From the NCBI RefSeq assembly GCF_003205195.1, contig NZ_QJRY01000005.1, positions 334,276 to 398,275 of the forward strand: a stretch of 64,000 nt of DNA, given 5' to 3'. Source of the DNA: Peteryoungia wuzhouensis. Its GTDB lineage: Bacteria > Pseudomonadota > Alphaproteobacteria > Rhizobiales > Rhizobiaceae. Made by a program: the position numbers and the translations under genes. The notes beneath the pieces are model-generated. The model saw only the letters and a program-made list of their open reading frames with translations. It was not told the DNA's origin and ran no database searches. Shown in pieces: positions 39,213 to 47,906 of this stretch. Position 1 is the first letter of the stretch. Each line of letters begins with the position of its first letter.

Positions 39213-39247
39213 AAAACGCCGCCCGAGGAGGTTCGGGCGGCGTTTCC
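39213..39247. terminator. Bidirectional terminator between thuB and idhA
   Basis: A 13-base stem AAACGCCGCCCGA/TCGGGCGGCGTTT around a short GGAGGT loop, with A-rich and T-rich flanks on the two sides. It lies between convergent genes and should serve both. Confidence 0.9.
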
Positions 39248-39285
39248 ATTCTGCGCAACCTTATGGCAGCGCAGGAGCTTGTGGC

Positions 39286-40281
39286 TCAGTAGCTGACCGT
39301 GACAGCCGACTTGTCCTTGGCGGACTTTACGGCCGCGTCAGCAAGCGCCAGCGCGATCAGGCCGTCTTCGGCAGACGGCGCCATCGGCGTGCCGTTGTCG
39401 AGCGCGTCGATGAAGGCGGAGATTTCGGCCGCGTAAGCTGCCGTGTAGCGGGTCATGAAGAAGTCGTGCAGCGGCGGGCGGGTGTAACCGTCCTTGTTGG
39501 CAACTTCGATGGAGACCGGGCGCTGATTTTCGGCCGAGACCGAGCCGAGCGAACCATGCACTTCGATACGCTGGTCGTAGCCGTAAGACGCGCGGCGCGA
39601 ATTGGAGATGATCGCCTGGCGGCCGCTCTTCGTCGTCAAAATCAGCGAGGCGCTGTCGTAATCGCCGAGTTCGCCGATCTTGGGATCGACCAGAACGGAA
39701 GCCGAGGCCTGGACCGTTTCGATCTCTTCGCCGAGCAGGAATCGGGCCATGTCGAAGTCATGAATGGTCATGTCGCGGAAGATGCCGCCCGAGACCTTGA
39801 TGTATTCGGCCGGGGGCGCGCCCGGATCGCGGCTGGTGATCGTCACCATCTCGACCTTGCCGATCGAGCCCTTGTCGATTTCCTTGCGCACGGCCTGGAA
39901 ATGCGGATCGAAGCGGCGGTTGAAGCCGAGCATGACCTTGCCGCCAACGGCGCGCACGGTCTCAAGGCAAGCCTTGGCTCTGTTAACATCCAGATCGATC
40001 GGCTTTTCGCAGAAGATCGCCTTGCCGGCCTTGGCGAAACGTTCGATCAGGTCGGCATGGGTGTTGGTCGGCGTGCAGATGATGACGGCGTCGATGTCCT
40101 TGTCAGCCTCGATCTCCTCGATCGTCTTCACCGCGCAGCCGGTCTGGGCCGCAATGGCGTTGGCAGCGTCTGCAAAGGCGTCCGCAACGGCGACCAGCTT
40201 GGCGCGCTTGTCTTCGGCAATGGCTTTTGCGTGAACCTTGCCGATACGCCCGGCGCCCAGAAGGGCCAGTCTCGTGACCAT
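39286..40281 (-). CDS. idhA: myo-Inositol 2-dehydrogenase
   Basis: Gfo/Idh/MocA dehydrogenase of 331 residues that oxidises myo-inositol to 2-keto-myo-inositol with NAD. The Rossmann motif is LLGAGRIGKVHAKAI and the active-site lysine is in FCEKPIDLD, with the conserved SRDPGAPPAEYIKVSGGIFRDMTIHDFDM (split here at the catalytic D/H) near the middle. The ATG at 40281 is chosen because GGGAGGA lies at a proper distance; an ATG two codons upstream is too close to it. It is divergent from iolR and shares the IolR-like operator. The symbol iolG is also in use. Confidence 0.93.
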   Translation of the reverse strand: MVTRLALLGAGRIGKVHAKAIAEDKRAKLVAVADAFADAANAIAAQTGCAVKTIEEIEADKDIDAVIICTPTNTHADLIERFAKAGKAIFCEKPIDLDVNRAKACLETVRAVGGKVMLGFNRRFDPHFQAVRKEIDKGSIGKVEMVTITSRDPGAPPAEYIKVSGGIFRDMTIHDFDMARFLLGEEIETVQASASVLVDPKIGELGDYDSASLILTTKSGRQAIISNSRRASYGYDQRIEVHGSLGSVSAENQRPVSIEVANKDGYTRPPLHDFFMTRYTAAYAAEISAFIDALDNGTPMAPSAEDGLIALALADAAVKSAKDKSAVTVSY

Positions 40282-40397
40282 GATCATTCCTCCCTGTGCC
40301 CGGTCTTGTTCGCAGACGAGGCGATTGTTGTGTTGTCAGGCGCTCGCGCCGAGCACTCTGTCTCTGTTCCATTTCGCGCTGGCAAATGTGACGATTT

Positions 40398-40416
40398 GGA
40401 ATATATGTTCTATTTT
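40398..40416. promoter_or_regulatory. Putative IolR operator between idhA and iolR
   Basis: GGAATATATGTTCTATTTT contains GGAA-N6-TTCT, one base from the GGAA-N6-TTCC motif that I recall for S. meliloti IolR. Its reverse complement matches the site upstream of iolC at 16 of 19 positions. Confidence 0.65.
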
Positions 40417-40469
40417 GCTAGATCGTGACACTGATCATGTCAAGCGAAGTTCAGGCAAACGGGGGCGGG

Positions 40470-41288
40470 ATGAACGAGAGTGTCGGGCCACAGACGATCA
40501 AGGCCTTCGAGGACCGGCTGCTGGAGGTGTCGAGCACGCTGCCGAAGCGCCTGAAGCAGTGTGCCGACTATGTCGCTGCCAACAAGGACCGCATCGCCGT
40601 GTCGACCGTAGCCGAGATGGCGGAAGGGGCGGGCGTGCAGCCTTCGGCCTTCATGCGCTTCTGTCAGATCATGGGTTTCACCGGCTTTTCCGAAATGCAG
40701 AAGCTGTTTCGCGAGAGCTTTGTCGGCGGCTGGCCGGATTATTCGACGCGGCTTCAGCACCTGCGGGAGATGCAGGAAGGCACGCCGTCTGCGCTTCTCG
40801 CCGAATTCGTCGAGGCCGGCCGCATGTCGCTGGAAAATCTCGTCAAAACCGTTGATCCTCAGGCACTTGAGGCGGCTGTCGGGTTGCTCTCCAGGGCGCG
40901 GATGATCCATATCATCGGCTTGCGGCGCTCCTTTCCGGTGGCGAGTTACATGGCCTATGCCTTTGAGAAGATGGGTGTGCCGGCCATGCTGCACAGCGTG
41001 GTCGGGCGGCTCGACAATCACCACGCCATTCGCGAGGGCGATGCGCTGCTCGCCGTGACCTTTTCGCCCTATTCCGCCGAGACGCTGGATCTCGTGGAAG
41101 ACGTCGCCAGCAGGGGGATTCCCGTGGTTGCCGTCACCGATACGGTCGTCAGCCCGCTCCGGCGGATGAATGCCACTTTGCTCTCAGTCTCGGAAGTGGA
41201 TTTCGGCGCCTTCCGGTCGCTCTCCGCGACCCTTTGTCTCGCCATTACTTTGTCTGTTGCCGTGGGTACGGCGCGGCAGGAAGATTGA
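40470..41288 (+). CDS. iolR: RpiR-family repressor of inositol catabolism
   Basis: RpiR/MurR-type regulator of 272 residues. The N-terminal domain has VSTVAEMAEGAGVQPSAFMRFCQIMGFTGFSEMQKLFRE, with the helix-turn-helix, and the C-terminal SIS domain has IIGLRRSFPVASYMAYAFEKMG and LLAVTFSPYSAETLDLVE. In S. meliloti IolR represses iol genes and a pathway intermediate relieves it. The ATG at 40470 follows a G-rich tract; an ATG at 40437 would add 11 residues and has no ribosome site. It is divergent from idhA and precedes iolC by 120 bases. Confidence 0.85.
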   Translation: MNESVGPQTIKAFEDRLLEVSSTLPKRLKQCADYVAANKDRIAVSTVAEMAEGAGVQPSAFMRFCQIMGFTGFSEMQKLFRESFVGGWPDYSTRLQHLREMQEGTPSALLAEFVEAGRMSLENLVKTVDPQALEAAVGLLSRARMIHIIGLRRSFPVASYMAYAFEKMGVPAMLHSVVGRLDNHHAIREGDALLAVTFSPYSAETLDLVEDVASRGIPVVAVTDTVVSPLRRMNATLLSVSEVDFGAFRSLSATLCLAITLSVAVGTARQED

Positions 41289-41309
41289 ACGTCCGTATTG
41301 AAATTCTGA

Positions 41310-41328
41310 AAAATAGAATTTATAGTCC
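41310..41328. promoter_or_regulatory. Putative IolR operator upstream of iolC
   Basis: AAAATAGAATTTATAGTCC matches the reverse complement of the idhA-iolR site at 16 of 19 positions, including all nine bases AAAATAGAA. It lies 80 bases upstream of the iolC start and 22 bases after the iolR stop. A second palindrome CATTCCATGGAATG follows at about 41350. Confidence 0.6.
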
Positions 41329-41408
41329 ATTTTGAAGAATGGCCGTTCCATTCCATGGAATGGCCGGTGGAGAGCGGGGCAGGTAGATCCCGCAGCAGGG
41401 AGGACAAT

Positions 41409-43337
41409 TTGGCTTCGCTCGATCTGATCACGATCGGCCGCTCGTCCGTGGACCTTTACGGGGCCCAGGTCGGCGGTCGGCTGGAGGATATGGCCTCCTT
41501 CAACAAGTATATCGGCGGCTCCCCGACCAATATCGCAGCCGGCACGGCACGGCTCGGGCTGAAATCGGCGCTGATCACCCGCGTCGGCGACGAGCATATG
41601 GGCCGCTTCATCCGCGAGCAGCTGGTGCGCGAGGGCGTTGATGTGCGCGGCGTGAAGACTGACAAGGAGCGGCTGACGGCGCTGGTGCTGCTCGGCATCC
41701 GGGACGAACACCAGTTTCCGCTGATCTTCTACCGCGAGAACTGCGCCGACATGGCGCTGTCGGAAGACGATATCGATCCGGATTTCGTTGCCGAGGCGCG
41801 TTGCGTCTGTGTCACCGGCACACATCTGTCCAATCCGCGTACCGAGCAGGCAGTCCTCAAGGCGCTGGCGATCTCTCGCGAATATGGCGGGCTCACGGCA
41901 CTCGACATCGACTACCGCCCGAACCTCTGGGGCCTTGCCGGTCACGGCGATGGCGAAAGCCGCTTCGTTGAATCCGAGAAGGTGACGCGGAAACTGCAGT
42001 CGACCCTGCATCTGTTCAACCTGATCGTCGGCACGGAAGAGGAATTCCATATTGCCGGTGGCTCGACCGATACGATCGAAGCTCTGCGCGCCGTGCGCCA
42101 GGTCTCGCCGGCAACGCTGGTCTGCAAGCGCGGGCCGATGGGCGCTGTGGTTTTTGAAGATGCCATTCCCGACAGTCTGGACGAGGGGCAGGCCGGGGAG
42201 GGGTTCCCGATCGAAGTCTTCAACGTTCTCGGCGCCGGCGACGGCTTCATGTCGGGCCTTCTCAAGGGCTGGCTGACGGGTGAAGACTGGCCGACCTCGC
42301 TGAAGTTCGCCAATGCCTGCGGTGCCTTTGCCGTCTCGCGCCACGGCTGCACGCCGGCCTATCCGAGCTGGGAAGAGCTTCAATACTTCTTTCGCACCGG
42401 CATCAAGAACAAGGCGCTGCGCAAGGATGCAGCGCTTGAGCAGGTGCACTGGTCGACCAACCGCAAGGGTGACTGGTCGACCATGCGGGTCTTTGCCTTC
42501 GATCACCGCATGCAGCTTGAAGCCATGGCCAAGGAGGCGGGCGTTTCCGAACATCGGATCGGTGCCTTCAAGAACCTCTGCCTGGATGCCGCCCTCAAGG
42601 TTTCCGATGGCAAAGCCGGTTATGGCCTGCTCTGCGACAGCCGCCTGGGTCGCGATGCGCTCTACCGCGCCGCCGGCACGGGGTTGTGGATCGGTCGTCC
42701 GGTCGAATGGCCGGGGTCGCGGCCGCTGACGCTGGAGCCGGAAATCGGCCCTGATTTCGGCGGTCTGGTCGAATGGCCTGTCGATCATGTGGTGAAGGTT
42801 CTCGCCTTTTATCATCCTGACGATACGCCCGAGATGAAGGCGGAGCAGGAACAGACGGTGCTCAGGCTCTTCCATTCGGCGCGCCGCAACCGGCTGGAAT
42901 TCCTGCTGGAGGTCATTCCGTCCAAGGTGGGGGCCTGCGATGACGAGACGGTGGCCAAGATCATCGAGCGTTTCTACGAAATCGGCGTCTATCCCGACTG
43001 GTGGAAGCTGGAGCCGATGAAGACGGTGGCATCCTGGGCCAATGCCTGCAATGCGATCGAGCGCAACGACCCCTATACACGCGGCATCGTCGTGCTCGGG
43101 CTTGATGCGCCGCAGGCGGAACTGGAGGCGAGCTTCCAGCTTGCCGCCGGCTTCGATCTGGTCAAGGGTTTTGCCGTCGGCCGCACGATCTTTGGCGATG
43201 CCGCGCGCAAGTGGCTCGCCGGTTCGCTGAGCGATGCCGCTGCCGTGGAGGATATGGCCGCGCGTTACCAGAGCCTCTGTGCAATCTGGGACGCTGCGCG
43301 GCAGAAGGCGGTTTCCGCCAAGGGAGGAAAAACATGA
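41409..43337 (+). CDS. iolC: 5-dehydro-2-deoxygluconokinase fused to a DUF2090 aldolase-like domain
   Basis: Fusion protein of 642 residues. The first 330 residues are a PfkB kinase: YIGGSPTNIAAGTARLG near the start, and VLGAGDGFMSGLLKGWL as the catalytic signature. It phosphorylates 2-deoxy-5-keto-gluconate. The remaining 300 residues are DUF2090, a TIM-barrel domain starting at about MRVFAFDHRMQLEAM and related to class I aldolases, probably performing the next step (IolJ). This fusion is common in rhizobia. The TTG start at 41409 is chosen from the GGGAGGA five bases upstream; the ATG at 41355 lies before the ribosome site. It overlaps iolD by four bases. Confidence 0.9.
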   Translation: MASLDLITIGRSSVDLYGAQVGGRLEDMASFNKYIGGSPTNIAAGTARLGLKSALITRVGDEHMGRFIREQLVREGVDVRGVKTDKERLTALVLLGIRDEHQFPLIFYRENCADMALSEDDIDPDFVAEARCVCVTGTHLSNPRTEQAVLKALAISREYGGLTALDIDYRPNLWGLAGHGDGESRFVESEKVTRKLQSTLHLFNLIVGTEEEFHIAGGSTDTIEALRAVRQVSPATLVCKRGPMGAVVFEDAIPDSLDEGQAGEGFPIEVFNVLGAGDGFMSGLLKGWLTGEDWPTSLKFANACGAFAVSRHGCTPAYPSWEELQYFFRTGIKNKALRKDAALEQVHWSTNRKGDWSTMRVFAFDHRMQLEAMAKEAGVSEHRIGAFKNLCLDAALKVSDGKAGYGLLCDSRLGRDALYRAAGTGLWIGRPVEWPGSRPLTLEPEIGPDFGGLVEWPVDHVVKVLAFYHPDDTPEMKAEQEQTVLRLFHSARRNRLEFLLEVIPSKVGACDDETVAKIIERFYEIGVYPDWWKLEPMKTVASWANACNAIERNDPYTRGIVVLGLDAPQAELEASFQLAAGFDLVKGFAVGRTIFGDAARKWLAGSLSDAAAVEDMAARYQSLCAIWDAARQKAVSAKGGKT

Positions 43338-45154
43338 AGACGATCCGGCTGACCGCCGCACAGGCGATGGTGCGTTACCTCGCCAACCAGATGAATGAGG
43401 ATGGCGTTCCCTATATCGCCGGCATGTGGGCGATCTTCGGTCACGGCAATGTCGCCGGTATCGGCGAGGCGCTTTACGGCATCCGTGAGGAACTGCCGAC
43501 CTATCGCGGCCAGAACGAGCAGTCGATGGCCCATGCGGCGATCGCCTATGCCAAGCAGCTCGGCCGTCGCCGCGCCATGGCCGTGACGTCCTCGATCGGG
43601 CCCGGCGCGCTCAACATGGTGACGGCGGCGGCGCTTGCGCATGTCAATCGTCTGCCGGTGCTCTTCATCCCCGGCGACGTCTTCGCCAATCGTGGCCCTG
43701 ATCCGGTTTTGCAGCAGATCGAGGATTTCGGCGACGGCACGATGTCGGCGAATGACTGCTTCCGCCCTGTCTCGCGCTACTTCGACCGGATCATGCGGCC
43801 GGAACACCTCTTGACCGCTTTGCCGCGCGCCATGCGCACGCTGACCGATCCCGCCGATTGCGGTCCTGTGACGCTCGCCTTCTGCCAGGACGTTCAGGCC
43901 GAGGCCTATGATTATCCCGAGAGCTTCTTTGCCAAAAAGACCTGGCGCTTCCGTCGTCCGGAGCCTGATGTCTTCGAGTTCGAAGCGGCAGTTGCGGCGC
44001 TCAAGGCGGCCAAGAACCCTGTCATCGTCGCCGGTGGCGGCGTGCATTTTGCAGGCGCCACGGAGACGCTGAAGGCCTTTGTCGAGAAGCACCAGATCCC
44101 TGTCGTCGAGACGCAGGCCGGCAAGTCGGCGCTCGCCTGGGACCATGGCCTCAATTTCGGTCCTGTCGGCGTGACCGGTGCCGAAAGCGCCAATGTGGTT
44201 TCCGAAAAAGCCGACCTCGTCATAGGTGTCGGCACGCGTTTCCAGGATTTCACCACCGGCTCCTGGGCGCTGTTCAAGAACCCTGATCGCAAGATCCTGG
44301 CGCTCAACGTGCAGCCTTACGACAGCGCCAAGCATGATGCGATCCCGCTGGTGGCGGATGCCAAGATCGGCCTCGAAAAGCTCTCGGCAGCACTCGGCGA
44401 TCACACGTATGCCGCACCCGATGCCGGTCTCAAGGCCTCCTGGTTCGCCAAGGCGGATGCCGTGACGGCAGCGCCTGTCGACAGCAATGCGCTGCCGACC
44501 GACATGCAGGTGATCGGCGCCGTGCAGCGCGCCTCGCGCGACAATACCGTCGTCATGTGCGCCGCCGGCACCATGCCGGGCGAGCTGCATCAGCTGTGGA
44601 AGTCAAAGCTGCCGCTCTCCTATCACATGGAATACGGCTTCTCCTGCATGGGTTACGAGATTGCCGGCGGTCTCGGCATCAAGATGGCCGAGCCCGATCG
44701 CGACGTGATCGTCATGGTCGGCGACGGCTCCTACATGATGATGAATTCGGAGCTGGCAACGGCGGTCGGCATGGGCGTCAAGATCACGCTGGTGATCACC
44801 GACAACAGGGGATACGGCTGCATCAACCGGCTGCAGATGGGCACCGGGGGCGCGCAGTTCAACAATCTCTACGCCCATACCAATGTCAGCCCGATCGGCA
44901 TCGATTTCGCGGCACACGCGGCATCGATGGGTGCGCGGTCCCAGAAGGTGTCGTCGATATCAGAGCTCGAAACAGCCCTCGATGCCGCCCGCGAGGCGAC
45001 CGAGACCACCGTCATCGTCATCGATACCGATCCTTATCCAACCACCGGAGCCGGCGGCTATTGGTGGGATGTCGCGGTGCCGGAAGTCTCGGCCCGCGCC
45101 GAAGTCAATCAAGCCCGCATTGCCTATGAAGCGGCTCTGAAGGAAAGAACCTGA
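43334..45154 (+). CDS. iolD: 3D-(3,5/4)-trihydroxycyclohexane-1,2-dione hydrolase
   Basis: Thiamine-diphosphate enzyme of 606 residues that opens the inositol ring. The N-terminal pyrimidine-binding part has [12 protein letters not shown] and the glutamate-bearing [13 protein letters not shown]. The C-terminal metal/diphosphate motif runs from GDGSYMMMN to VITDN. Length is usual for IolD. GGGAGGA precedes the ATG. Coupled to iolC by an ATGA overlap, it is followed by iolE after two bases. Confidence 0.95.
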   Translation: MKTIRLTAAQAMVRYLANQMNEDGVPYIAGMWAIFGHGNVAGIGEALYGIREELPTYRGQNEQSMAHAAIAYAKQLGRRRAMAVTSSIGPGALNMVTAAALAHVNRLPVLFIPGDVFANRGPDPVLQQIEDFGDGTMSANDCFRPVSRYFDRIMRPEHLLTALPRAMRTLTDPADCGPVTLAFCQDVQAEAYDYPESFFAKKTWRFRRPEPDVFEFEAAVAALKAAKNPVIVAGGGVHFAGATETLKAFVEKHQIPVVETQAGKSALAWDHGLNFGPVGVTGAESANVVSEKADLVIGVGTRFQDFTTGSWALFKNPDRKILALNVQPYDSAKHDAIPLVADAKIGLEKLSAALGDHTYAAPDAGLKASWFAKADAVTAAPVDSNALPTDMQVIGAVQRASRDNTVVMCAAGTMPGELHQLWKSKLPLSYHMEYGFSCMGYEIAGGLGIKMAEPDRDVIVMVGDGSYMMMNSELATAVGMGVKITLVITDNRGYGCINRLQMGTGGAQFNNLYAHTNVSPIGIDFAAHAASMGARSQKVSSISELETALDAAREATETTVIVIDTDPYPTTGAGGYWWDVAVPEVSARAEVNQARIAYEAALKERT

Positions 45155-45156
45155 TC

Positions 45157-46050
45157 ATGATCCTTTTCGGAACCAACCCGATCGCCTGGTCGAACGACGA
45201 CGACCGCCGTCTCGGCGCCCATATCAGCCTCGAACAGTGCCTGGACGAAACCGCCAAGATCGGTTTCGACGGCATCGAGAAGGGCCACAAGCTGCCGACC
45301 GATCCTGCGGGTCTCAAGTCGGTGCTGGAGCCGCGCGGCTTGAAATTCGTCTCCGGCTGGCATTCGCTGAACCTGCTCACCAACTCAATCGAGGAAGAAA
45401 AGGCCGCCATGCAGCCCTTCCTCGATGTGCTCAAAGCCATGGGCTGCAAGGTCATCATCGTCTGCGAAACCTCGAACGCCATCCATGGCGCCGATGATGC
45501 GGCACTTGCCGACCGCCCGGTTCTGTCCGATGCCGAATGGGCCAAGTTCGGCGCCGGCGTCGAGGCGCTGGCCGAATTCTCGGCTTCCCAGGGCATCTCG
45601 CTGGTCTATCACCACCACATGGGCACGGTCGTCGAGACCGAGGCCGAGATCGACAAGCTGATGGAACACACCGGCCCGCATGCCAAGCTGCTGCTCGATA
45701 CCGGCCATTGCTATTTCGGCGGTGGCAATCCGGAAGCCGTTGCGAAAAAATACATGCACCGCGTCGGCCATATCCACGCGAAGAATGTCCGTCCCGTCAT
45801 CGCCGATCAGGTGCGGAGCGAGAAGCTCTCCTTCCTCGAAGGCGTGCGTCGCGGCGTGTTCACCGTTCCCGGCGATACCGAAGGTGGCGTGAATTTTACG
45901 CCGGTGCTCAAGATCGCGGCCGAACATGGTTATGAAGGCTGGATCGTCATCGAAGCCGAGCAGGACCCTGACGTGCGCAATCCCTTCGAATATCAGAGCC
46001 TCGGCCTGAAATCGCTCAAGGGTTTCGCCAAAGATGCCGGCCTGATCTGA
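45157..46050 (+). CDS. iolE: Inosose dehydratase
   Basis: Xylose-isomerase-like TIM barrel of 297 residues that dehydrates 2-keto-myo-inositol. Typical motifs are [16 protein letters not shown] at the start, the metal-site [24 protein letters not shown] and [16 protein letters not shown] within the iolD end is the likely ribosome site. It is followed by a hairpin that may lower expression of the genes downstream. Confidence 0.94.
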   Translation: MILFGTNPIAWSNDDDRRLGAHISLEQCLDETAKIGFDGIEKGHKLPTDPAGLKSVLEPRGLKFVSGWHSLNLLTNSIEEEKAAMQPFLDVLKAMGCKVIIVCETSNAIHGADDAALADRPVLSDAEWAKFGAGVEALAEFSASQGISLVYHHHMGTVVETEAEIDKLMEHTGPHAKLLLDTGHCYFGGGNPEAVAKKYMHRVGHIHAKNVRPVIADQVRSEKLSFLEGVRRGVFTVPGDTEGGVNFTPVLKIAAEHGYEGWIVIEAEQDPDVRNPFEYQSLGLKSLKGFAKDAGLI

Positions 46051-46060
46051 TAGTGAAGCC

Positions 46061-46090
46061 GGGGCGGCGACTTATCTCCGCCCCGTGTTT
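46061..46090 (+). terminator. Hairpin between iolE and the downstream genes
   Basis: GGGGCGG (46061-46067) pairs with CCGCCCC (46078-46084), followed by GTGTTTT. It lies 10 bases after the iolE stop and may act as a partial terminator inside the iol cluster. Confidence 0.55.
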
Positions 46091-46155
46091 TGACAGCACA
46101 CGGATTTGGGCTCTATTGCAGGCGACCCATTCACAAGACTGCCGGGAGCAAAGCC

Positions 46156-46422
46156 TTGAAGTTCCAGATCCTCGATCCGACCCATCCGTTTTTCAAGCCG
46201 CTGTGGATCCGCCTTCTCTGCACGGTGCTGCCGCTCGCCTGGGCCGGGGTAGAATATTCGAACGGTGCGACCGGCTGGGCGATGATCTTCACCGCCACCG
46301 GTCTCTATGCCGGTTACGAACTGCTGTTCATGTATGAGCACACGATGAAAAAGGCCGAAGCCAAGGCGGAGGCCGAGCGGGCGCGGATCGCAGCCGAAGC
46401 TGAACGGCCGGACGCGGACTGA
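46156..46422 (+). CDS. Small membrane protein between iolE and iolB
   Basis: Protein of 88 residues with two hydrophobic helices (WIRLLCTVLPLAWAGVEY and WAMIFTATGLYAGYELLFM) and a charged C-terminal tail rich in Lys, Ala and Glu. No family name is known to me, though similar small proteins beginning MKFQILDPTHPFFKPLW occur in rhizobia. The TTG start at 46156 has GGGAG eight bases upstream. It sits 24 bases before iolB and is probably co-transcribed, but I see no link to inositol. Confidence 0.65.
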   Translation: MKFQILDPTHPFFKPLWIRLLCTVLPLAWAGVEYSNGATGWAMIFTATGLYAGYELLFMYEHTMKKAEAKAEAERARIAAEAERPDAD

Positions 46423-46446
46423 GCGCCGAAATTTGGGAGACGAGAC

Positions 46447-47256
46447 ATGGCCGACCTGTTGCGCAAGCCTTCTAACACATCCGGCAAGGTGCATGACATC
46501 ACGCCGGCCAGCGCCGGCTGGGGTTATGTCGGCTTCGGGCTCTATCGCCTGAAGGCGGGCGAGACCGCTGCCGAGCCGACCGGCGAAACAGAGGTCATTC
46601 TGGTGCTTGTCGAGGGCAAGGCCACGATATCAGGCGGTGGCAAGGACTTCGGCGAACTCGGTCAGCGCATGTCGGTGTTCGAGAAAACCCCGCCGCATTG
46701 CGTATACGTGCCGGCGGGTGCCGACTGGTCTGCCAAGGCAACGACCGACTGCGTGCTGGCTGTCTGTACCGCACCGGCCATGCCCGGCCGCGAGGCGCAG
46801 CAGATCGGGCCGGAGGGCATTTCGCTCGTCGAGCGCGGCAAAGGCGCCAATACCCGCCACATCTATCCGATCGCCATGGAAGACCGGGACGTGGCCGACA
46901 GCCTCTTGGTGACGGAGGTCTTTACCCCCTCGGGCAACTGGTCGTCCTATCCGCCGCATCGGCATGACGAGGACAATTTCCCCGAGATGACCTATCTTGA
47001 GGAAACCTATTACCACCGGCTGAACCCCGCCCAGGGTTTCGGCTTCCAGCGTGTCTTTACCGAAGATGGCTCGCTGGACGAGACCATGGCGGTGTCCGAT
47101 GGCGATGTGGTGCTGGTGCCTAGGGGGCATCACCCCTGTGGCGTGCCGCATGGCTACGAAATGTATTATCTCAACGTCATGGCTGGCCCCTTGCGCAAAT
47201 GGCGCTTCCAGAACCATCCCGACCACGACTGGATCTATCAGCGCGACAGCAAGTGA
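46447..47256 (+). CDS. iolB: 5-deoxy-glucuronate isomerase
   Basis: Cupin-fold isomerase of 269 residues that converts 5-deoxyglucuronate to 2-deoxy-5-keto-gluconate. The metal site is in YPPHRHDEDNFPEMTYLEETYYHRLNP, split around the H/H/E ligands, and the C-terminal GHHPCGVPHGYEMYYLNVMAG is diagnostic. GGGAGACGAG precedes the ATG. It ends the iolCDEB set. The methylmalonate semialdehyde dehydrogenase gene iolA is not in the window. Confidence 0.94.
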   Translation: MADLLRKPSNTSGKVHDITPASAGWGYVGFGLYRLKAGETAAEPTGETEVILVLVEGKATISGGGKDFGELGQRMSVFEKTPPHCVYVPAGADWSAKATTDCVLAVCTAPAMPGREAQQIGPEGISLVERGKGANTRHIYPIAMEDRDVADSLLVTEVFTPSGNWSSYPPHRHDEDNFPEMTYLEETYYHRLNPAQGFGFQRVFTEDGSLDETMAVSDGDVVLVPRGHHPCGVPHGYEMYYLNVMAGPLRKWRFQNHPDHDWIYQRDSK

Positions 47257-47372
47257 AACCGGTCAAGAGGCGGCAAGCGTCTTCACGAATTCGTTTCTGG
47301 GAGCCACTCCAAATCCGTTGGGCGAGCGGCGCCGTAGTGGGTGCACAAACGCGCCAACGATGGAGACGCCCC

Positions 47373-47903
47373 ATGCCGAAGTTCAGCTTGGCCCTTGTCG
47401 GGCTTGCCCTGAGCCTGCTGCCGGTCACCGGACAGGCCGCCGAGAAGTTTACCTTTGAAGACTATTTCTCAGGCCGCACCGAAGCCGTCGGTTCGTTCAG
47501 CGCCATCAACGGCGTCAAGCGCAGCTTCACGGTCGATCTGACCGGCAAGTGGGATGGGAAGACGCTGACACTGCGCGAAGATTTCGTCTTCGATGACGGC
47601 ACAAAAGACCGCAAGACTTGGCGCTTCACCAAGACCAGCCCGACGACCTATAGCGGCACGCGCGAGGACGTCATTGGCGAGACAACCGTGCGGCTGAATG
47701 GTGCCGTCGCGCGCTTCAACTACCTCGTCTATCTCAGCCCCGAGACCCAAGGCAACAAGGTGCGCTTCTGGGACAAGATGGTGCTGCGTCAGGACGGTAC
47801 GGTGCTGAACACGGCGCTTGTCACCAAGTTCGGCATCCCGGTCGCAAAGACCACCGTCGAATTCCGCAAGCCCGGCTATTCGCACAAGACGGCAAGCCGC
47901 TAG
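47373..47903 (+). CDS. Exported DUF3833 family protein
   Basis: Protein of 176 residues with a signal peptide (LALVGLALSLLPVTGQAA) and a lipocalin-like beta-rich core. DYFSGRTEAVGSF near the start, the DDGTKDRKTWRF strand and RFWDKMVLRQDG fit DUF3833. No function is known to me; related proteins are described as periplasmic or lipoproteins, but no lipobox cysteine is visible. GGAGA precedes the ATG at 47373. Convergent with the flavoprotein gene and separated by only three bases. Confidence 0.75.
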   Translation: MPKFSLALVGLALSLLPVTGQAAEKFTFEDYFSGRTEAVGSFSAINGVKRSFTVDLTGKWDGKTLTLREDFVFDDGTKDRKTWRFTKTSPTTYSGTREDVIGETTVRLNGAVARFNYLVYLSPETQGNKVRFWDKMVLRQDGTVLNTALVTKFGIPVAKTTVEFRKPGYSHKTASR

Positions 47904-47906
47904 GCC

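Noticed and set aside
41184..43361. A 725-codon open frame antisense to iolR and iolC
   Set aside because: Arg/Gly/Asp-rich translation without motifs, opposite to two well-supported genes.
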